NCBI GenBank assembly: GCA_016858145.1
Contig: JAEHOE010000001.1
Span: 930,001 to 994,000 of the forward strand
Source of the DNA: Edaphochlamys debaryana
Lineage: Eukaryota; Chlorophyta; Chlorophyceae; Chlamydomonadales
Reading direction: 5' to 3'
Length of the DNA stretch: 64,000 nt
The notes under the pieces were generated by a model. That model did not search any database, was not told the origin of the DNA, and saw only the letters and a program-made list of their open reading frames with translations. The position numbers and the translations under genes were made by a program. This document shows, in pieces, positions 34,267 through 45,651 of the stretch. Every line of letters begins with the position of its first letter. Positions within the stretch are counted from its first letter, which is position 1.

Positions 34267-37200
34267 TCACAACCCCACCAGCTCGTCGTTCTGGCGCTCG
34301 AACTTGAATTGCGGCCCCGTGGGCATCTGGGGCGCGAGGAAGGCAAAGAGCACGCTCCAGATGTCAAAGCCACTCAGGGGCCAAGCGAGCGAGCATCAGC
34401 GAGCAGGCAATACCCGTACGACCGCTAAATATTTCCGCATAAATAATGAATTGTGGCGGGGTGCGGAAACGCAAAAGAAAATCCCAAGGTGGGTGCGGAA
34501 ACCATTAGAGTTTGCCAAAGAAACTCGGGCGGGGGTGCGGAAAAGTTGGGTACGTGTCGCGTGCCGTGCCATGCAGGCGGGCCCTCTGTTTGGCTCCTGC
34601 TGCTGCAACCCACTCAACCCGCCCGACGCACGCACGCACGCGTACAGCAGACGCAGGGTTGTGGGGTCGGTGAGGTTGGGGGTATGGGGGGGGTGAGGCA
34701 TCAGGGCTACAGGGGAGGCCCGCTGGCGTGCGCAGACTTGCTGCAGAGGGCTGCAAGACCGGCCCTGCTGCGGAAATTTGGCTTGGCGATGAGGGGTGCG
34801 GAAATCTTTAGTTGTTTAGTTGTCCAGGAAAACCCGCTGCCCCCTGCGGAAATCTTTAAAGTTCACGAAAGAAACTGCTGAGGGGGGTGCGGAAATCTTT
34901 AGCGGTCGTACGGTACTCTCGGTTGCGCAGAAGCCTTTCGAGGGCTCGGTGAGGTATGCATGCGCCGCCGTGCCTACCTTGGGCATGGGCGTGGTGAGCA
35001 CCTTGTCGATCATGCCGTACTCGATGGCCTGCTTGGGGTCCATCCACTTGTTGCGCGACAGCTCGCGGATCACCTGCGCACGCAGGGAGACCCGCAGTGG
35101 GCGCTTGTGAAGCTTGCACCTTGTCCAGACACAGACAACCATGCGACATGCAACTCGGCACGCATCCACCAGACACATCCGGCTGCCGGGTGCAGCCCGC
35201 GCGAGCCGAGCGATTGGAGGCAAGGGTCGCCCACGCACCCTGTCGTATGGCTGGCCGGTGGCGTTGGAGGTGACGAGGGAGAGGTAGTCGCGCATGCGGA
35301 CCAGCTCGCGGCTCTCGATGTGCATCTCGCTGGCCTGGCCGCGCGAGGCGCCCGAGGGGTGGTGCATCATGAGGATGGAGTGGGGCATAGCGTAGCGGTA
35401 GCCCTGAAGGGGGAAACCGGGACCGGTGCGGCAGGTTGCGGGCACAAGAGCGGTCAGCACGGTGGAGGGCACAGCCGAGCGTGGGGGGGGGGTCAGAGGC
35501 CTGGGTTCGGCAGGCGGGACCAGGCGCCGCTCGCGCACCTTCTCGCCTCCCGCCGTGAGCAGGAAGCCGCCCATGCCCAGGCACATGCCGTAGCACACGG
35601 TGGCGGTCTTGCTGCGCACGTACTGCATGGTGTCGTACAGGGCCAGCGTGGGCACCACCTGGGGGGAGAGGCCGGGGACAGCGCACGCATTCGTGGGTCA
35701 CACGCCACGTCTGCCAGTACGCCAGATGGACCTGCCTCCCCCATAACCCAGACTTCGGGCCGGAGACAAAGCCGACCCAACGGCACGTCATCGTCGTTGT
35801 GGACTTGGGCTTGGATACGAAAACAGATGCGGCGCTGCAGGCTGCAGCGTGCAGCCTCCAACCTGCGTTGCCCTCAGCTTGGGTTCATGGCAACTCTGCA
35901 ACGTCTGGACCGTCTGCCTTCACCACAACCCAACCCGTGCCGGACCCCAGGGCTTGCTGTCCGTCCACACGGCTCCGCGCCCAAGCGTCTCCAGCCAGGG
36001 CACGCCGTGCGGGCCTGCCACAGCTGGTCTGCATGCCGTGGCGTTGCTCTGCAAGCGGTGGTACCTGGCTGCACTGCTTGCTGACATGGCACTCCAGCGC
36101 GTCGGGCCCATGCCATTCATGGCCGAGGCTGCATACGAAGTCTGGTCTGGTTGGCCCCTTTTGGGGCCCCTGCTTCGTTCCCCGACCGCTGCTCAGTAAC
36201 TGATCGCCTTCTGCTCTCCAGGTCCGCCATGGTTTGGCCGTCAAAGAGCTTCGCCTGTGCGGTGCGTAGCGGCCTCGAGACCCCCACGACCTCCGCCCGC
36301 CCCCTCTCTGCATCTGACCGTCTACCCTCCCCGCGAGCTCCTTATCACGGGCGCAAGCCACCGCTGCCCCTCCATCCCAGACCCTCCTGCTCCCCAGCCG
36401 CCCCTCCCCACCTCTCCGCCCGGGCAGTTGAGCCAGTAGTAGATGCGCTTCTGGTCCACCGAGTCCAGGTACAGCGTGAGCGCAATCATGTTGTTGGCCA
36501 CGTCCTCCGTGATGGCCTGCTTGATGAACACCACCTTTTGGTAGGTCTGGGGTGGCGTACAGGCAGGAGGGCAGCGGCGTCGGGAGAGGAAGGCTCGTGA
36601 GTGAGGCGGCATCATGAGCACTGCAGCGCACATGCGGCTCTGCCAGCCCCTTCCTCTCCTGACCAAACCCTAGTTTGCGTGCTGCTGCATAACAGCAGCT
36701 ATGTCAGCTTTGATTCTCATGTCAGATGTTCCCCTGTTCGCTGCTTGGGCCTTGGCCGCAGAGGGCCCAGTGCACGGCGTGGCACGCTGTGTATGAGCCA
36801 CGCCCCCCTGCCCAACACCCGCCCCCTGAAGGCTCCACCACTCTCCCCGCACTTACGTATGCCTCCCAAAGGTCCACCCACTCCATCTGCTTCTGCCCGG
36901 GCGGTTTGCACAGCACCTTGGGCACCGACACGGGCATCATCGTGGTCACCTTGCGCCGCGGTGCCCCCGAGCGCCTGCGCAAGACCCCCACGCGTTCTCA
37001 GTGAATGCTGAATCGATGTATGAGGCTGGGTGGTCTGCCTGCAAAGCCCTGGGCCCCAAGCGAGCGTTCACCCACTTCGCGGCGCTAATTTGCTGCGAGG
37101 TGACCTGCCAGAAGCCTTGCGGCTTGCTCTTGCCAAGGCCCGCCACTTTCCCTGCGACATACAAGAGGAGACATAGCACCAGGCCAGCGCAGCGACAGCC

Positions 37201-37307
37201 TTGTGAGCCCCCCGTGCACTTGCCTGCGGGCTTGACACCGATATAGCCCGAGGTGCTGCACATGACCGGCTGCGCCGCAGCCCTGCACACCACACAGGCG
37301 CCCCCAT
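34267..37307 (-). CDS. Plastid ClpR: catalytically inactive Clp protease core subunit
   Basis: Eight exons (37220-37307, 37076-37151, 36857-36974, 36412-36546, 35539-35658, 35239-35403, 34978-35073, 34267-34326) predict 285 residues. The ATG at 37307 gives a basic Ser/Ala-rich transit-peptide-like start (MGAPVWCAGLRRSRSCAAPR). The ClpP fold is clear: LYLDSV, YYWLNCPGG, YDTMQYVRSKTATV, the MMHHPSG strand and AIEYGMIDKV. The catalytic Ser of ClpP (GQAASMG) is Gly167 here (GMCLGMG). The catalytic Asp aligns with Asn242. The His is kept (His193). This is the hallmark of ClpR subunits, which build the chloroplast Clp ring without proteolysis. The C-terminal exon, FKFERQNDELVGL, lies 651 bases downstream, beyond an intron carrying a transposon-like insert. 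Reading through the GTAGGC donor at 34977 would instead add unrelated residues. Confidence 0.87.
34414..34913. mobile_element. Non-autonomous DNA transposon (MITE-like) inside a ClpR intron
   Basis: The two ends are 26-bp inverted repeats with a single mismatch: 34414-34439 reads CCGTACGACCGCTAAATATT and on, and 34888-34913 is its reverse complement. CGTACG flanks the core on both sides (34415-34420 and 34907-34912). It may be a 6-bp target duplication or, because it is palindromic, part of the termini. Inside are at least six direct TGCGGAAA copies, several extended to TGCGGAAATCTTTA, and a repeated AAAGAAACT block. No transposase frame is present. Removing the core plus one CGTACG would leave a 159-base intron, a normal length here. 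Confidence 0.8.
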
Positions 37308-37792
37308 TTAGTCGCGACCGCGCACGCCAGATCTGCGCCTGGCCGGCCAAGGCATCGCCGCGAGTGGATGGGCAGCGACACCGGCTGCGCTTACCGGCTG
37401 GGCCGGGCCTTAAGGCTCTGCATGTGTTGCAAGGCTACGTTTACGGGTGTCGACTAGTTGGTGCGAGCCCTGCTGTGGGAGCGTGTTTGGCCCTTGTCGC
37501 GGCACAGAGCCCCTGCCGCACGTCTATACTCGGGGGAGTCTAGAAACAAAAGTATCTAGCGCGCAATGCGACAAGTTGTGGAGGAGGGGCACGTCCGATT
37601 GGCAACGGGGGCTGGGGGGGCTCGGGGAATGGGTTTGCTTGTGCCCTGCATGAGGGCAGGGCCGAGGGGCGTCCCCCAAGGCAGCGGCACACCCAAGACA
37701 GTTATCACAACGCAAGTACAGTACAATGATAGATGACGATTAGCTGAACAACAGCTACAGAGCTACTCCGCTCGGAGCGAGTCTTAGAAGAA
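37308..37792. promoter_or_regulatory. Bidirectional promoter region, ClpR / coiled-coil protein
   Basis: These 485 bases separate two divergent start codons (37307 minus, 37793 plus). The half next to 37793 is clearly AT-richer (around 37540-37790), as expected for a 5' UTR and core promoter. No specific element is claimed. Confidence 0.5.
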
Positions 37793-40700
37793 ATGTCGAC
37801 GAAGTCCAAGTCCTCGCAGGGGCCGCCTGCTAGCAGCGGTAGTCGACTAGCAACGGGGGCCACGACTAGCAGCCGTCTAGCTACGGGGGCAACGACAAGC
37901 AGCGACTCTTCGTCGCGGCTCAACACTGGCGCAGCTCCTATCACTCCGTTACTCCCTACGCTACCTCCCATACACGAGGGCGGAGCGCACGCTTATTACT
38001 ACTCACTTGGGAAGGCAATTTATGACACGCCGGCTGCACACAGCAGCACCGGGGCATTCGCAGCGGTGGCTGCGACCGCGGACGACCCACGCCCCACCGG
38101 CGTAAGGAAGACGCAGTCGTTGACCAACGCCAGGCTGGGGTATGTCACCCAACCAGGCGAGGGACCCAGGTGGGTCGTGGGTGGGTGGGTCAACCGGGGG
38201 TACCCAGGCCTCCCCCAATTTCGGCTGCCCGCAGTGCTTCCGCACACGGACAGCACAGGGCAAGCGGCCCGGGGGCACGCGCACACAAGCAGACACACCT
38301 GGGGTCGAGGCTCCCACTCGTGCCCAACCTCCGCCGCTCCCCTTCCGCACATGCACAGGGCACTGGGCTCCTACGGGTACGTATCCACCGGCGATAAGGC
38401 GGACATCAAGCCCTCGGCGCCCTTCGGCCGAATCGCCAAGCCGACGCCGGCAAGCGCGATGCCGCTCCGCAACCTGGGGCGAGGGGGGAAAGCCTCGGTG
38501 CTCACACAGAAGGACCTGGAGTGGCTCCAGCAGCGGGACAAGGACAACGCAGCCGTGTTCGACGTGTGGAGCCAGCGGAAGCACGTGGAGCAACAGATGC
38601 ACAAGGACGAGATCGACAGGTACGAGGGGGAGCGGGCCGGGGTGGGGCAGGGCCGCGGCTCGGCGCGTCTGCAGCTTCCCAGGTTGCTTGGGTGGGTGCG
38701 CTGTCGTGTGGTGCGTTCTGTAGCTTGCAGGCCAGTATGGCGCCCGGAGCAGCGCCGCCACTCACCGTGCTACCGCCACCCCCTTTTGCGCCACCGCCGC
38801 GCTCGTCCCCTCGCAGGCGCCACGCCGAGGCGATGGCCCGCTTCGAGGCCCGCGAGCAGGCCATGGCGGAGACCAACAACGCAGCCACGCAAAAGTGGGC
38901 GGAGCGGAAGCTCAGGCAGCAGCAGGAGGAGGCGGAGGAGAACTACGTCAAGCAGATCAAGCTGAGGGCGCTGCAGGCGTACCGGCACCGCATGTGAGCT
39001 CCAGCTGCGAGGGCCAGGCGGGCACGAGGGAACCTGCCAGAGCCTGGGCCGTGGCGGGGCCCCCCCAGGAAGCAGCCAGTTCCAGCACGGCCTCTCTGGA
39101 GGCGTGTCGATGTTCAGTTCGTGAGTGCGTTGCTCATTCGCCTCCTTGTGCCCCTCCACCTTTCGCCCGCGCAGGAACCAGCTGTACGACGCGCAGGCGC
39201 GGTTGCGGGAGACGGGTTTCTCCGTGCGCGGCCCGGCGGGCATGCCCCGGTCCTTCGACGGCTTCCTGGGCTCCGAGGACGGCGAGTCCAGCGAGAGCGG
39301 CAGCACCGGCGGGCGCGGGCTGGGCAAGGAGAAGTCCGGCGCCAGCTACAGGTGGGCGGCTGGGGGATGTGGAAGGCCAGGCTAAATGTGGGCCAGATGA
39401 TCATGCTCGGGTGCGCTTGGCGCTTCGTCCCCTCGTCCCTCTAAGCTGTCAGCCCCTGACCCCTGCCCGGGCCCCTGCCCTCTACTGTCTGCGCAGGTCG
39501 GCAGCGTCCAGCCACCCGGCGGACCCCCGCGCCGCCTTCAACGCCGTCATCACCAGCCCCAAAATCATCGCCACCAGCCTCCGCGGCCAGCCCCTGCCCC
39601 GCCCCGACAGCCCCGGCTACATGCCGCCGCCCCGCCGCGGCGACCAGGCGGCCAGCCCCATCGTGTCAGGGGCGGGGGTGGCCCAGGAGCCGTCGTTCGC
39701 CTCCGTCGCCCGCACGGGCGGCCGCGCGGGGAGCCCCAACTCGCTCCCGCCGCTCCCGCCGCACCTCCTCCCCAACTCCACCCTCCTCTCGCCCTACGGC
39801 CCGCCGCTCGGCACCATGGGGCCCCAGGGCACGCTGCCCCTGGGCGGCACCATGTCTCCCGAGCTGGCCGCGGAGCTCAGCATCGGGGCGGGGCTGGCCG
39901 CAGGCAGCCCCACGCCCGGGCTGGGGCGGGAGGAGGTGGTGACTCCGCACGCGGTACTGCCGCCCAACATCACCAGCGTCTACGCACCGCGCTCCGTGAT
40001 TGGGGCCATCGTGCAGGACGGCAGCTCGCAAGGGGGGCAGTCGGAGGACTACGAGGAGGACGCGGAGTTCGAGGACGCTGGCAGCCAGGCGCAGGCGGGC
40101 AGCAGGCGTAGCTCCAGCGCCGCCACGCCGCCGCTGCTGCCGGTCAAGCCCGGGTCAGCGGCGTCGGCGGTGTCCGCAGCGTCAGCCGCCTCGGCGGTGC
40201 CCGCCTCGGATGAGGTCGAGGAGGAAGGGGAGGAGGAGGAGGAGGAGGAGCAGCAGCAGGAGGAGGTGGTCGTGGCGGAGGCCGAGGAGGAGGAGGAGGG
40301 GCAAGAGGAGGAGGAGGTGGGCGGGGAAGAGGAAGAGGAAGAAGAGGAGGACGAGGATGATTCCGAGGAGGAGGAGGATGATTCTGAGGAGGAGCTGATG
40401 GAGCCACCCAGCGTGGGCGCTGCAGAAGCGGCGGCGCGGTCGGGCTCCGTGCGGGCGTCGTCCGCCGGCGCCGCCTCGGCGTCAGCAGCCTCCGACACGT
40501 CCGCAGGCGCGGCCGAGGGGGCGGCGGAGCCCGAAGGTGGGAGCGAGGACTTGGCTGCCATCGAGGAGGGCGGGGAGGGCGAGGACGAGGAGGACCTAGG
40601 GGCCTACGTCCCCCTCGGACTCCAGGGCGGCGCAGCACCAGGCAGCGTGGACGGCAGCACCAAGGCAGAGCCGGGGCCAGGCAGCGCCGCCGGCAGCCGG

Positions 40701-42140
40701 CCGGCGAGCACCTGTGGCTCTGCGGCTGCGGCCGCCTCGGGCGCCCCGAGCCGCTCCGCCAGCTCCGCCGGTGCGGCAGCGCCAGGCAGCGCAGGCGGCA
40801 GCCGCGTGCGGAGCCGAGCGGGCAGCGCCGCCGGCTCCGCCGCGGGATCTGCGCAGCCGGCCAGCGCAGGTGGCAGCCGAGCCGGCAGTCGGACCGTCAG
40901 CAACGCCGGGTCGGCGGCTCTGCCTGCGAGCGGCGCCCCCAGCCGCTCCGAGAGCAACGCCGGTGCGGCTACGGCCCCGGTCGTCAGCGGGAGCCGCGCC
41001 AGCAGCCGTGCGGGCAGCGCAGCCGGGGCACCAGCACCCGCCAGCGGTGTTCCCAGCCGCGCTGGGAGCACGGCAGGCGCAGCGGCGGGGCCAGGCAGCC
41101 GGCCCGCCAGCACATCGGGTTCGGCAATGACGCCTGCGAGCGGAGCGCCCAGCCGCACAGGCAGCACCGCGGGGGCGGCAGGCGGGGTGCGGCCAAGCCG
41201 CACCGGCAGCCGGGCAAGCAGCGCAGCCGGCACCGCGCCGCTGTCGACCCCTGGCAGCGCAGCGGTCAGCCGCTCGGGGAGCACCGCCGGCACCGCGCCC
41301 GCGGCGCCTTCGCGTTCGTCCTCGGCCCTGGGCGCCAGTGCATCCGCGGCGGGCGGCAGCAGGCCCGCGTCCGCCACCCTGGAGGCTGGGGCCGGGGCAG
41401 AGCCGAGCGCTGCCCCGGGTGAGACGTCCATGGCGCGCAGCCTCAGCCCCGTGGCTGAGGATGCGGGCGACGAGGCGGAGGCGGCTGCGGCGCTTGAGCC
41501 AGGGGCAGCGGGCAGTGAAGCAGGCGCTGAGGAGGGAGTTTCGGGCCTTGAGGAGGCAGAAGGGGAAGAGGAGGCCGCGGTGGCGGCGCTAGAAGCCGCG
41601 GACGCTGCTGGAGAGGCAGAAGCGGGGGCGGGGGCAGAGGAGGCAGAGGCGGCGGCAGACGACGACAACGACGACGCTGGGTTGGAAGGCTTGGGGCTGG
41701 GCGACGAAGCGGAGGCAGAGGCAGCGGAGGCGGAGGCAGCGGAGGCGGAGGCAGAGGCGGAGGCACCACAGCCAGGCGAGGCGGCGGACGGGGAGGCGGA
41801 GGCGGAGGCAGAGGCTGGCTCGGAGGGGCTCGCGGGGGAACTAGAAGCCGCGGCCGAGGGGGCAGAGGTGGCTGAGGCTGAGGCTGACGCTGGGTCAGAG
41901 CTTGCGCTTGAAGGCGCCGAGGGCGCCGAGACCTCCCCCGGCGAGGGCGTGGAGGGGGCGGAGGCTTCGGCGGAGGGCGACGCAGACGAGGAGGGCTCCA
42001 TCCAGCTGCCGGCGTTCGAGGACGACGAGGAGGCAGAGGACGTCCTGGCGGCGGTGCAAGGGATACAGGCGGAGAACCCCGATGCGTACAAGGAGCAGAA
42101 CCTGTTTGCGCCCCCCGAGGACGCGGACGAGGACAAGTAA
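37793..42140 (+). CDS. Large coiled-coil and acidic low-complexity protein, function unknown
   Basis: Five exons (37793-38169, 38359-38619, 38817-38993, 39175-39351, 39497-42140) give 1,211 residues. The first ATG of the open frame at 37793 is used (MSTKSKSSQG). Residues about 125-330, encoded by exons 2 to 4, are the only well-structured part: a charged helical region (DLEWLQQRDKDN, REQAMAETNN, RKLRQQQEEAEENYVKQI) that should be coiled coil. The last exon is disordered. It holds a Pro/Gly section, a long Glu/Asp block (about 40210-40400), many imperfect GS-R-AGS-type repeats (about 40620-41340) and a second Glu/Ala-rich acidic block to the end. I do not recognise the family; a cytoskeletal or nuclear scaffold role would be a guess. 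A TGTAA at 42244-42248, 104 bases after the stop, is a good poly(A) signal. Confidence 0.7.
40620..41340 (+). repeat. Imperfect Ser/Arg/Ala/Gly protein repeats in the coiled-coil protein
   Basis: More than a dozen short units of the form (G/A)SRxxSxxGSA or APSRxxSxAGAA follow one another, encoded by degenerate GC-rich DNA. They look like an expanded disordered Ser/Arg-rich region and could be phosphorylation targets. Confidence 0.6.
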
Positions 42141-43255
42141 GGGAGATGGGGAGGGGTTGCAGGCTGGTGGTGCGCAGGAGGGCGGGTGCTGGGGCTTGGG
42201 GAGGGGCAATCCTTAAAGCCCATGGATGGGCATAGGGTATGGGTGTAAGGCGGCATTGGATTAACGTTGGTGTGGGGGCATGGCCTTCTGATGCGGCCAG
42301 GGTAGCACACTGGTGGCTATGGTGACTGGCCATATGCCGATAGTCGCAGTCGCTTATCTGGTGTACGGTATCAACAGTGACTTCAGGGTGATTTGTATGG
42401 TGACTGGGCGAGCTGTATCATGGGCGGCATGCATGGGTAGGGGGCAGCTGGCAACTGGCAGCTCTTCCCTAACACTGGGCCTAAGTCTGAGGCCGAAGGA
42501 ATCCTGAGTTGGACGAAGTGTCAGGCGTAAGCAGTCATAAAGCATCTCCATGAAATCATTGGAGCTGTCCTCTGTTATCGGTGGAAGGTCAACGATGGCG
42601 GTGTAATGCTGCAGCTGTGCTCACAAGCAAGTCCGCAATCCCAGGCTTCCTTAGCGGTGGGGCTCTGGTCCGAGGAAGCAACAGTATCAGGAGACACCAG
42701 CTCGATCAGCACACCGGTTGACCCAGCCGCCGCAGCGCGCAGCCGGTACCTGCTGGCTGCAAATCCAGCATGTGTCCATTGCACGTCCGACCAAGCCGCT
42801 GGCGCACAGCTGTCCACCAACGCGGCAGCAATGGGGCATGCCACGGCAGAACCTTCCACCCAAACTCAATGCGATACACCTTCCAGCACCATGTGCACGC
42901 TCAACAGCCCCGCCGCCTTCTTCTGGGGTGTGGTGTAAAGAAGGCGGCGAGGGCAAAACACAAACATGCGAGCGAGTCTTCAGCCCGTGTGGTCATCCTG
43001 GAGAGCACCACGTCAGCACACATCACGCAGCCGGCCAACGCCTGAACTGTCTTCTGAGGTCGCCGCACTCTGCAAGAGAGCGCTGCCCGGCAAACATTCG
43101 AGGGAATACATGCCCATGTGACATCGACGTACAACACGACAGTCAATTCACCACCTGATACAGAGCACCCCCTTGCCGGTCACGGAAGGAGGGAGGGTGG
43201 ACGCACGCGGGCGTCGCAGCCCGCCGCCATCCGCCAGCACGCAGCACGAGCGCAT
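42141..43255. other. Tail-to-tail intergenic region
   Basis: About 1.1 kb between the stops of the coiled-coil gene and the helical-protein gene. It is less GC-rich than the exons. A second TGTAA occurs near 42602. Short open frames here have no ATG or family signature and were not called. Confidence 0.4.
42244..42248 (+). terminator. TGTAA poly(A) signal of the coiled-coil gene
   Basis: TGTAA lies 104 bases after the TAA stop of the upstream gene, at a typical distance for chlorophycean genes. Confidence 0.5.
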
Positions 43256-45651
43256 TCAGCCACGGAAATGCGGGCCGCGGTAGGGCCCGCCGCCGCCGCC
43301 GCCGTAGGGCCCCGGGGGCCCGCTCGGGCCCGGCCCGGGCCCGCCCTCCTTGCGGCGCATGTCCCGCATGAAGTTCTCGATCGTCATTGAGTAGGACGGG
43401 TCGCCCCAGCCCGCGACGGCGTGCAGCATGTCCTGGCGTCGTGTGCGACACGGGAGGGTCCGGCAACGTGTGCAAGCAGGCAAAGCCAGCACGCAGCTAC
43501 CTTGGCCCCTGCCCCACAGCCCACCCAGCTAGATCCCAGAGACCACGCAAACACCCCCCGACCGCCCTTTTATCGAGGTTCAGAGCACCCCAGACCGCCC
43601 CGCACCTGCGTGGAGTACCACTCCAGGTTCTGGCGCTCCAGGTCCGCACACAGCCGGGCAGACCAGTCGGCGCGGCCGTACCACACCTTGGGTGGGGGCG
43701 GGGTAGGGCGCAGACCAGGCATCAAGAGCACGCCCAGCTTGGGCGCGTGGCGCTTCTCGCCCGCGGGTACGCTGACCCGCCGCATTCCTATGCATGCCGT
43801 GTCTATCATAGCACCTGCACATGACACCCCCCTCCGCTCCCTCCCCCACGCCCGCCCACCATCTGCGCCAGGCACCAGCCCAGCACCGAGTAGTCGTACT
43901 CGCCACCGCCCGCCTCAATCTCCTGGGGGCGGGCGGTCGCAGGGGAACAAATCGACACGGGCAGCGACAGCGCACACCTGACACCCGTGCCATCACTCCA
44001 CCTCACACAGGTGCACCCTCAACACGAGCGCGCCGCCTCGGCCCCAGCCAGGCCCAGGCCCCCCAAGTGCAGACGGAGCCCAGGCTACCCCCTTTCCGCT
44101 GTCCCCGCCCCCCCTGCTCCCACCTCGAGCGTGGTGTACATGAGCTGCTTGCCCAGCTCCACCGCCCAGGCCACACGGTCGTGGTCCAGCTGCCGTCACA
44201 GAGCGGGGGCAGGGGGCGTCAGGGGGGTTGCAGCTAGCGCGGAGTGGTGCGCGAGCCACGACGAAAGCCCCCCAGGCTGCGGCCCGTAGCCCTGCCCCAT
44301 GTCCCTGGCCAGCAAGCCGCAGAGCGGCGCGCTGCGGCCCTGTGACCCTGCGCCTGTAAGCCCCTACCGGCCCTCGCCCTGCCCCCGCCCCCACGCACCA
44401 GGGTGCCCAGGATGAAGGGCACCAGCGTCTGGCTGGCGGCCGCGTCGTCGCCGCCCTCCGTCGAGTACAGTGCGTACAGCAGCTTGCCCGCGGAGTCGGC
44501 GGCGTCCTCCGGGACCATGGCGCCGAGGATGAGCGAAACGTCTGCACACACGGCACGTGGCGGGCACGGAAGCGCGGGAGGGCGTCAGCGGGGCCCCGGG
44601 GCAGGTTAGTCTGGGATGACAGGAGCGCGGCGGCGGCGGACGTCTCTGGCTGCCCACCGCCACGGCCCTGCTAGAGCCACCCGAGGACCCACCGTAGCAG
44701 TCGAGCATCTTGCCCCGCCCCCGGTCCGTTTCCCGCGCCACCAGCATGAACTTGAGCAGCTCCTGCGCCTCGGTCAGGGAGCCCAGCTCGACCAGCCTGT
44801 TGAGGTGCGGTCATGGGGGGGTGCAGCATAGCAAAGCGTGACGCCAAGTCCGGCCGCCCTACTCGGCCAACGGCGCCCTTTCCCCCCCACGGGGTGCTTG
44901 GCTTGTCTTGTGCAGGGCAAGACCTGGGCAGCGTGGCACAGCATGGCCGGCGGCAAGCACGTCCGGCGGGCGCCAGCCCAGCTCGACCAGCCTGTTGAGC
45001 ACCTTGGCAGCTGCGGCGTAGTCGAGAGGCGGGGGCTTGGGGCCGCCGGGCGCCGGAGCGGGGGCAGGTGTGGCCGAGCCACCCATGATCTTCCGCAGGC
45101 AGCCCGCCGCCTGCACAACCAGACCGCGCGCGGGAAGATCAGGCGGACGACGGCACGAGTGAGGATGCCGGTGCACAGCAATAGCAATACGGCTTGGGCG
45201 CAAGCCAGACGGACGGAAGTAGTGGCTCGGCGCGTAACGTGTGGGGGCTCCCGCAGGCTACCGGTACGTGGACGCACCTTGTCCGGCGCCCCCGCCTCGA
45301 CCAGGTAGCTCAGCGCATCCGCTACCGTGTCGCTGTCGCCTGACTTGGCCATCTCCACCAGCATCTGCACAGACCCGCACTCGAGGCCTGCGCGGCCAGG
45401 GCGGGGGAGCGGAGAGGGAAAAGCCCTGTCGGCAGCTCATCGGGCAAGGAGGGAGAGAGCCTCGGCGGGCCGCCTCCAATGCCTCCGCCTATTCCTTCAG
45501 GCCTCCTCGAGAAGTAGGACGTGCAGGGGGGCGAGGGCCAGGGTCCCGCGCGCTCGGCCAGCGCCCGCCGGCCCAGCGACACACCCTCGTCGTTGACCTC
45601 CTTGAGCAGGAGGTCTGCGAAACCCTCCCCGCCTCCACCGGCGTCGGCCAT
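43256..45651 (-). CDS. All-helical protein of unknown function (ARM/TPR-like appearance)
   Basis: Nine exons (45585-45651, 45278-45387, 44992-45110, 44693-44796, 44399-44541, 44124-44189, 43860-43922, 43606-43686, 43256-43432) predict 309 residues from the ATG at 45651 (MADAGGGGEGFADLLLKEVN). The product alternates amphipathic helices (LECGSVQMLVEMAKSGD, KVLNRLVELGSLTEAQELLK, KLLYALYSTEGG, VAWAVELGKQL, DWSARLCADLERQ). This looks like an armadillo- or TPR-type solenoid, although no repeat consensus is strong. The C-terminus is Gly/Pro-rich. Intron 3 (44797-44991, 195 bases) has identical 25-bp sequence at both ends and needs a GC donor, AG|GCTGGT. I do not recognise the family. The gene is head-to-head with the RS-rich protein gene. 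Confidence 0.75.
44780..44804. repeat. 25-bp direct repeat at the 3' splice site of intron 3 (helical-protein gene)
   Basis: Identical to 44975-44999. On the coding strand it contains CTCAACAG followed by GCTGGTCGAGCTGGGC; splicing uses the AG inside this copy. Confidence 0.9.
44975..44999. repeat. 25-bp direct repeat at the 5' splice site of intron 3 (helical-protein gene)
   Basis: Exact copy of 44780-44804, exactly 195 bases away, which is also the intron length. The GC donor sits at the same internal position as the acceptor of the other copy. Confidence 0.9.

Noticed and set aside
34430..34910. Regularly recurring TGCGGAAA motif as a CRISPR array
   Set aside because: Spacing is irregular, repeats are short, the genome is eukaryotic, and inverted termini identify a transposon.
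36190..36260. Possible extra ClpR exon (AKLFDGQTMADLE on the minus strand)
   Set aside because: It has an acceptor-like CACAG but no nearby GT donor. The spacing between the CPGG and YDTM motifs is already correct without it.
40604..42310. 568-codon minus-strand frame
   Set aside because: Antisense shadow of the Ser/Gly/Glu-rich last exon of the coiled-coil protein.
42575..42859. 95-codon minus-strand frame
   Set aside because: It has no ATG at its start, no family signature, and lies in a tail-to-tail intergenic region.
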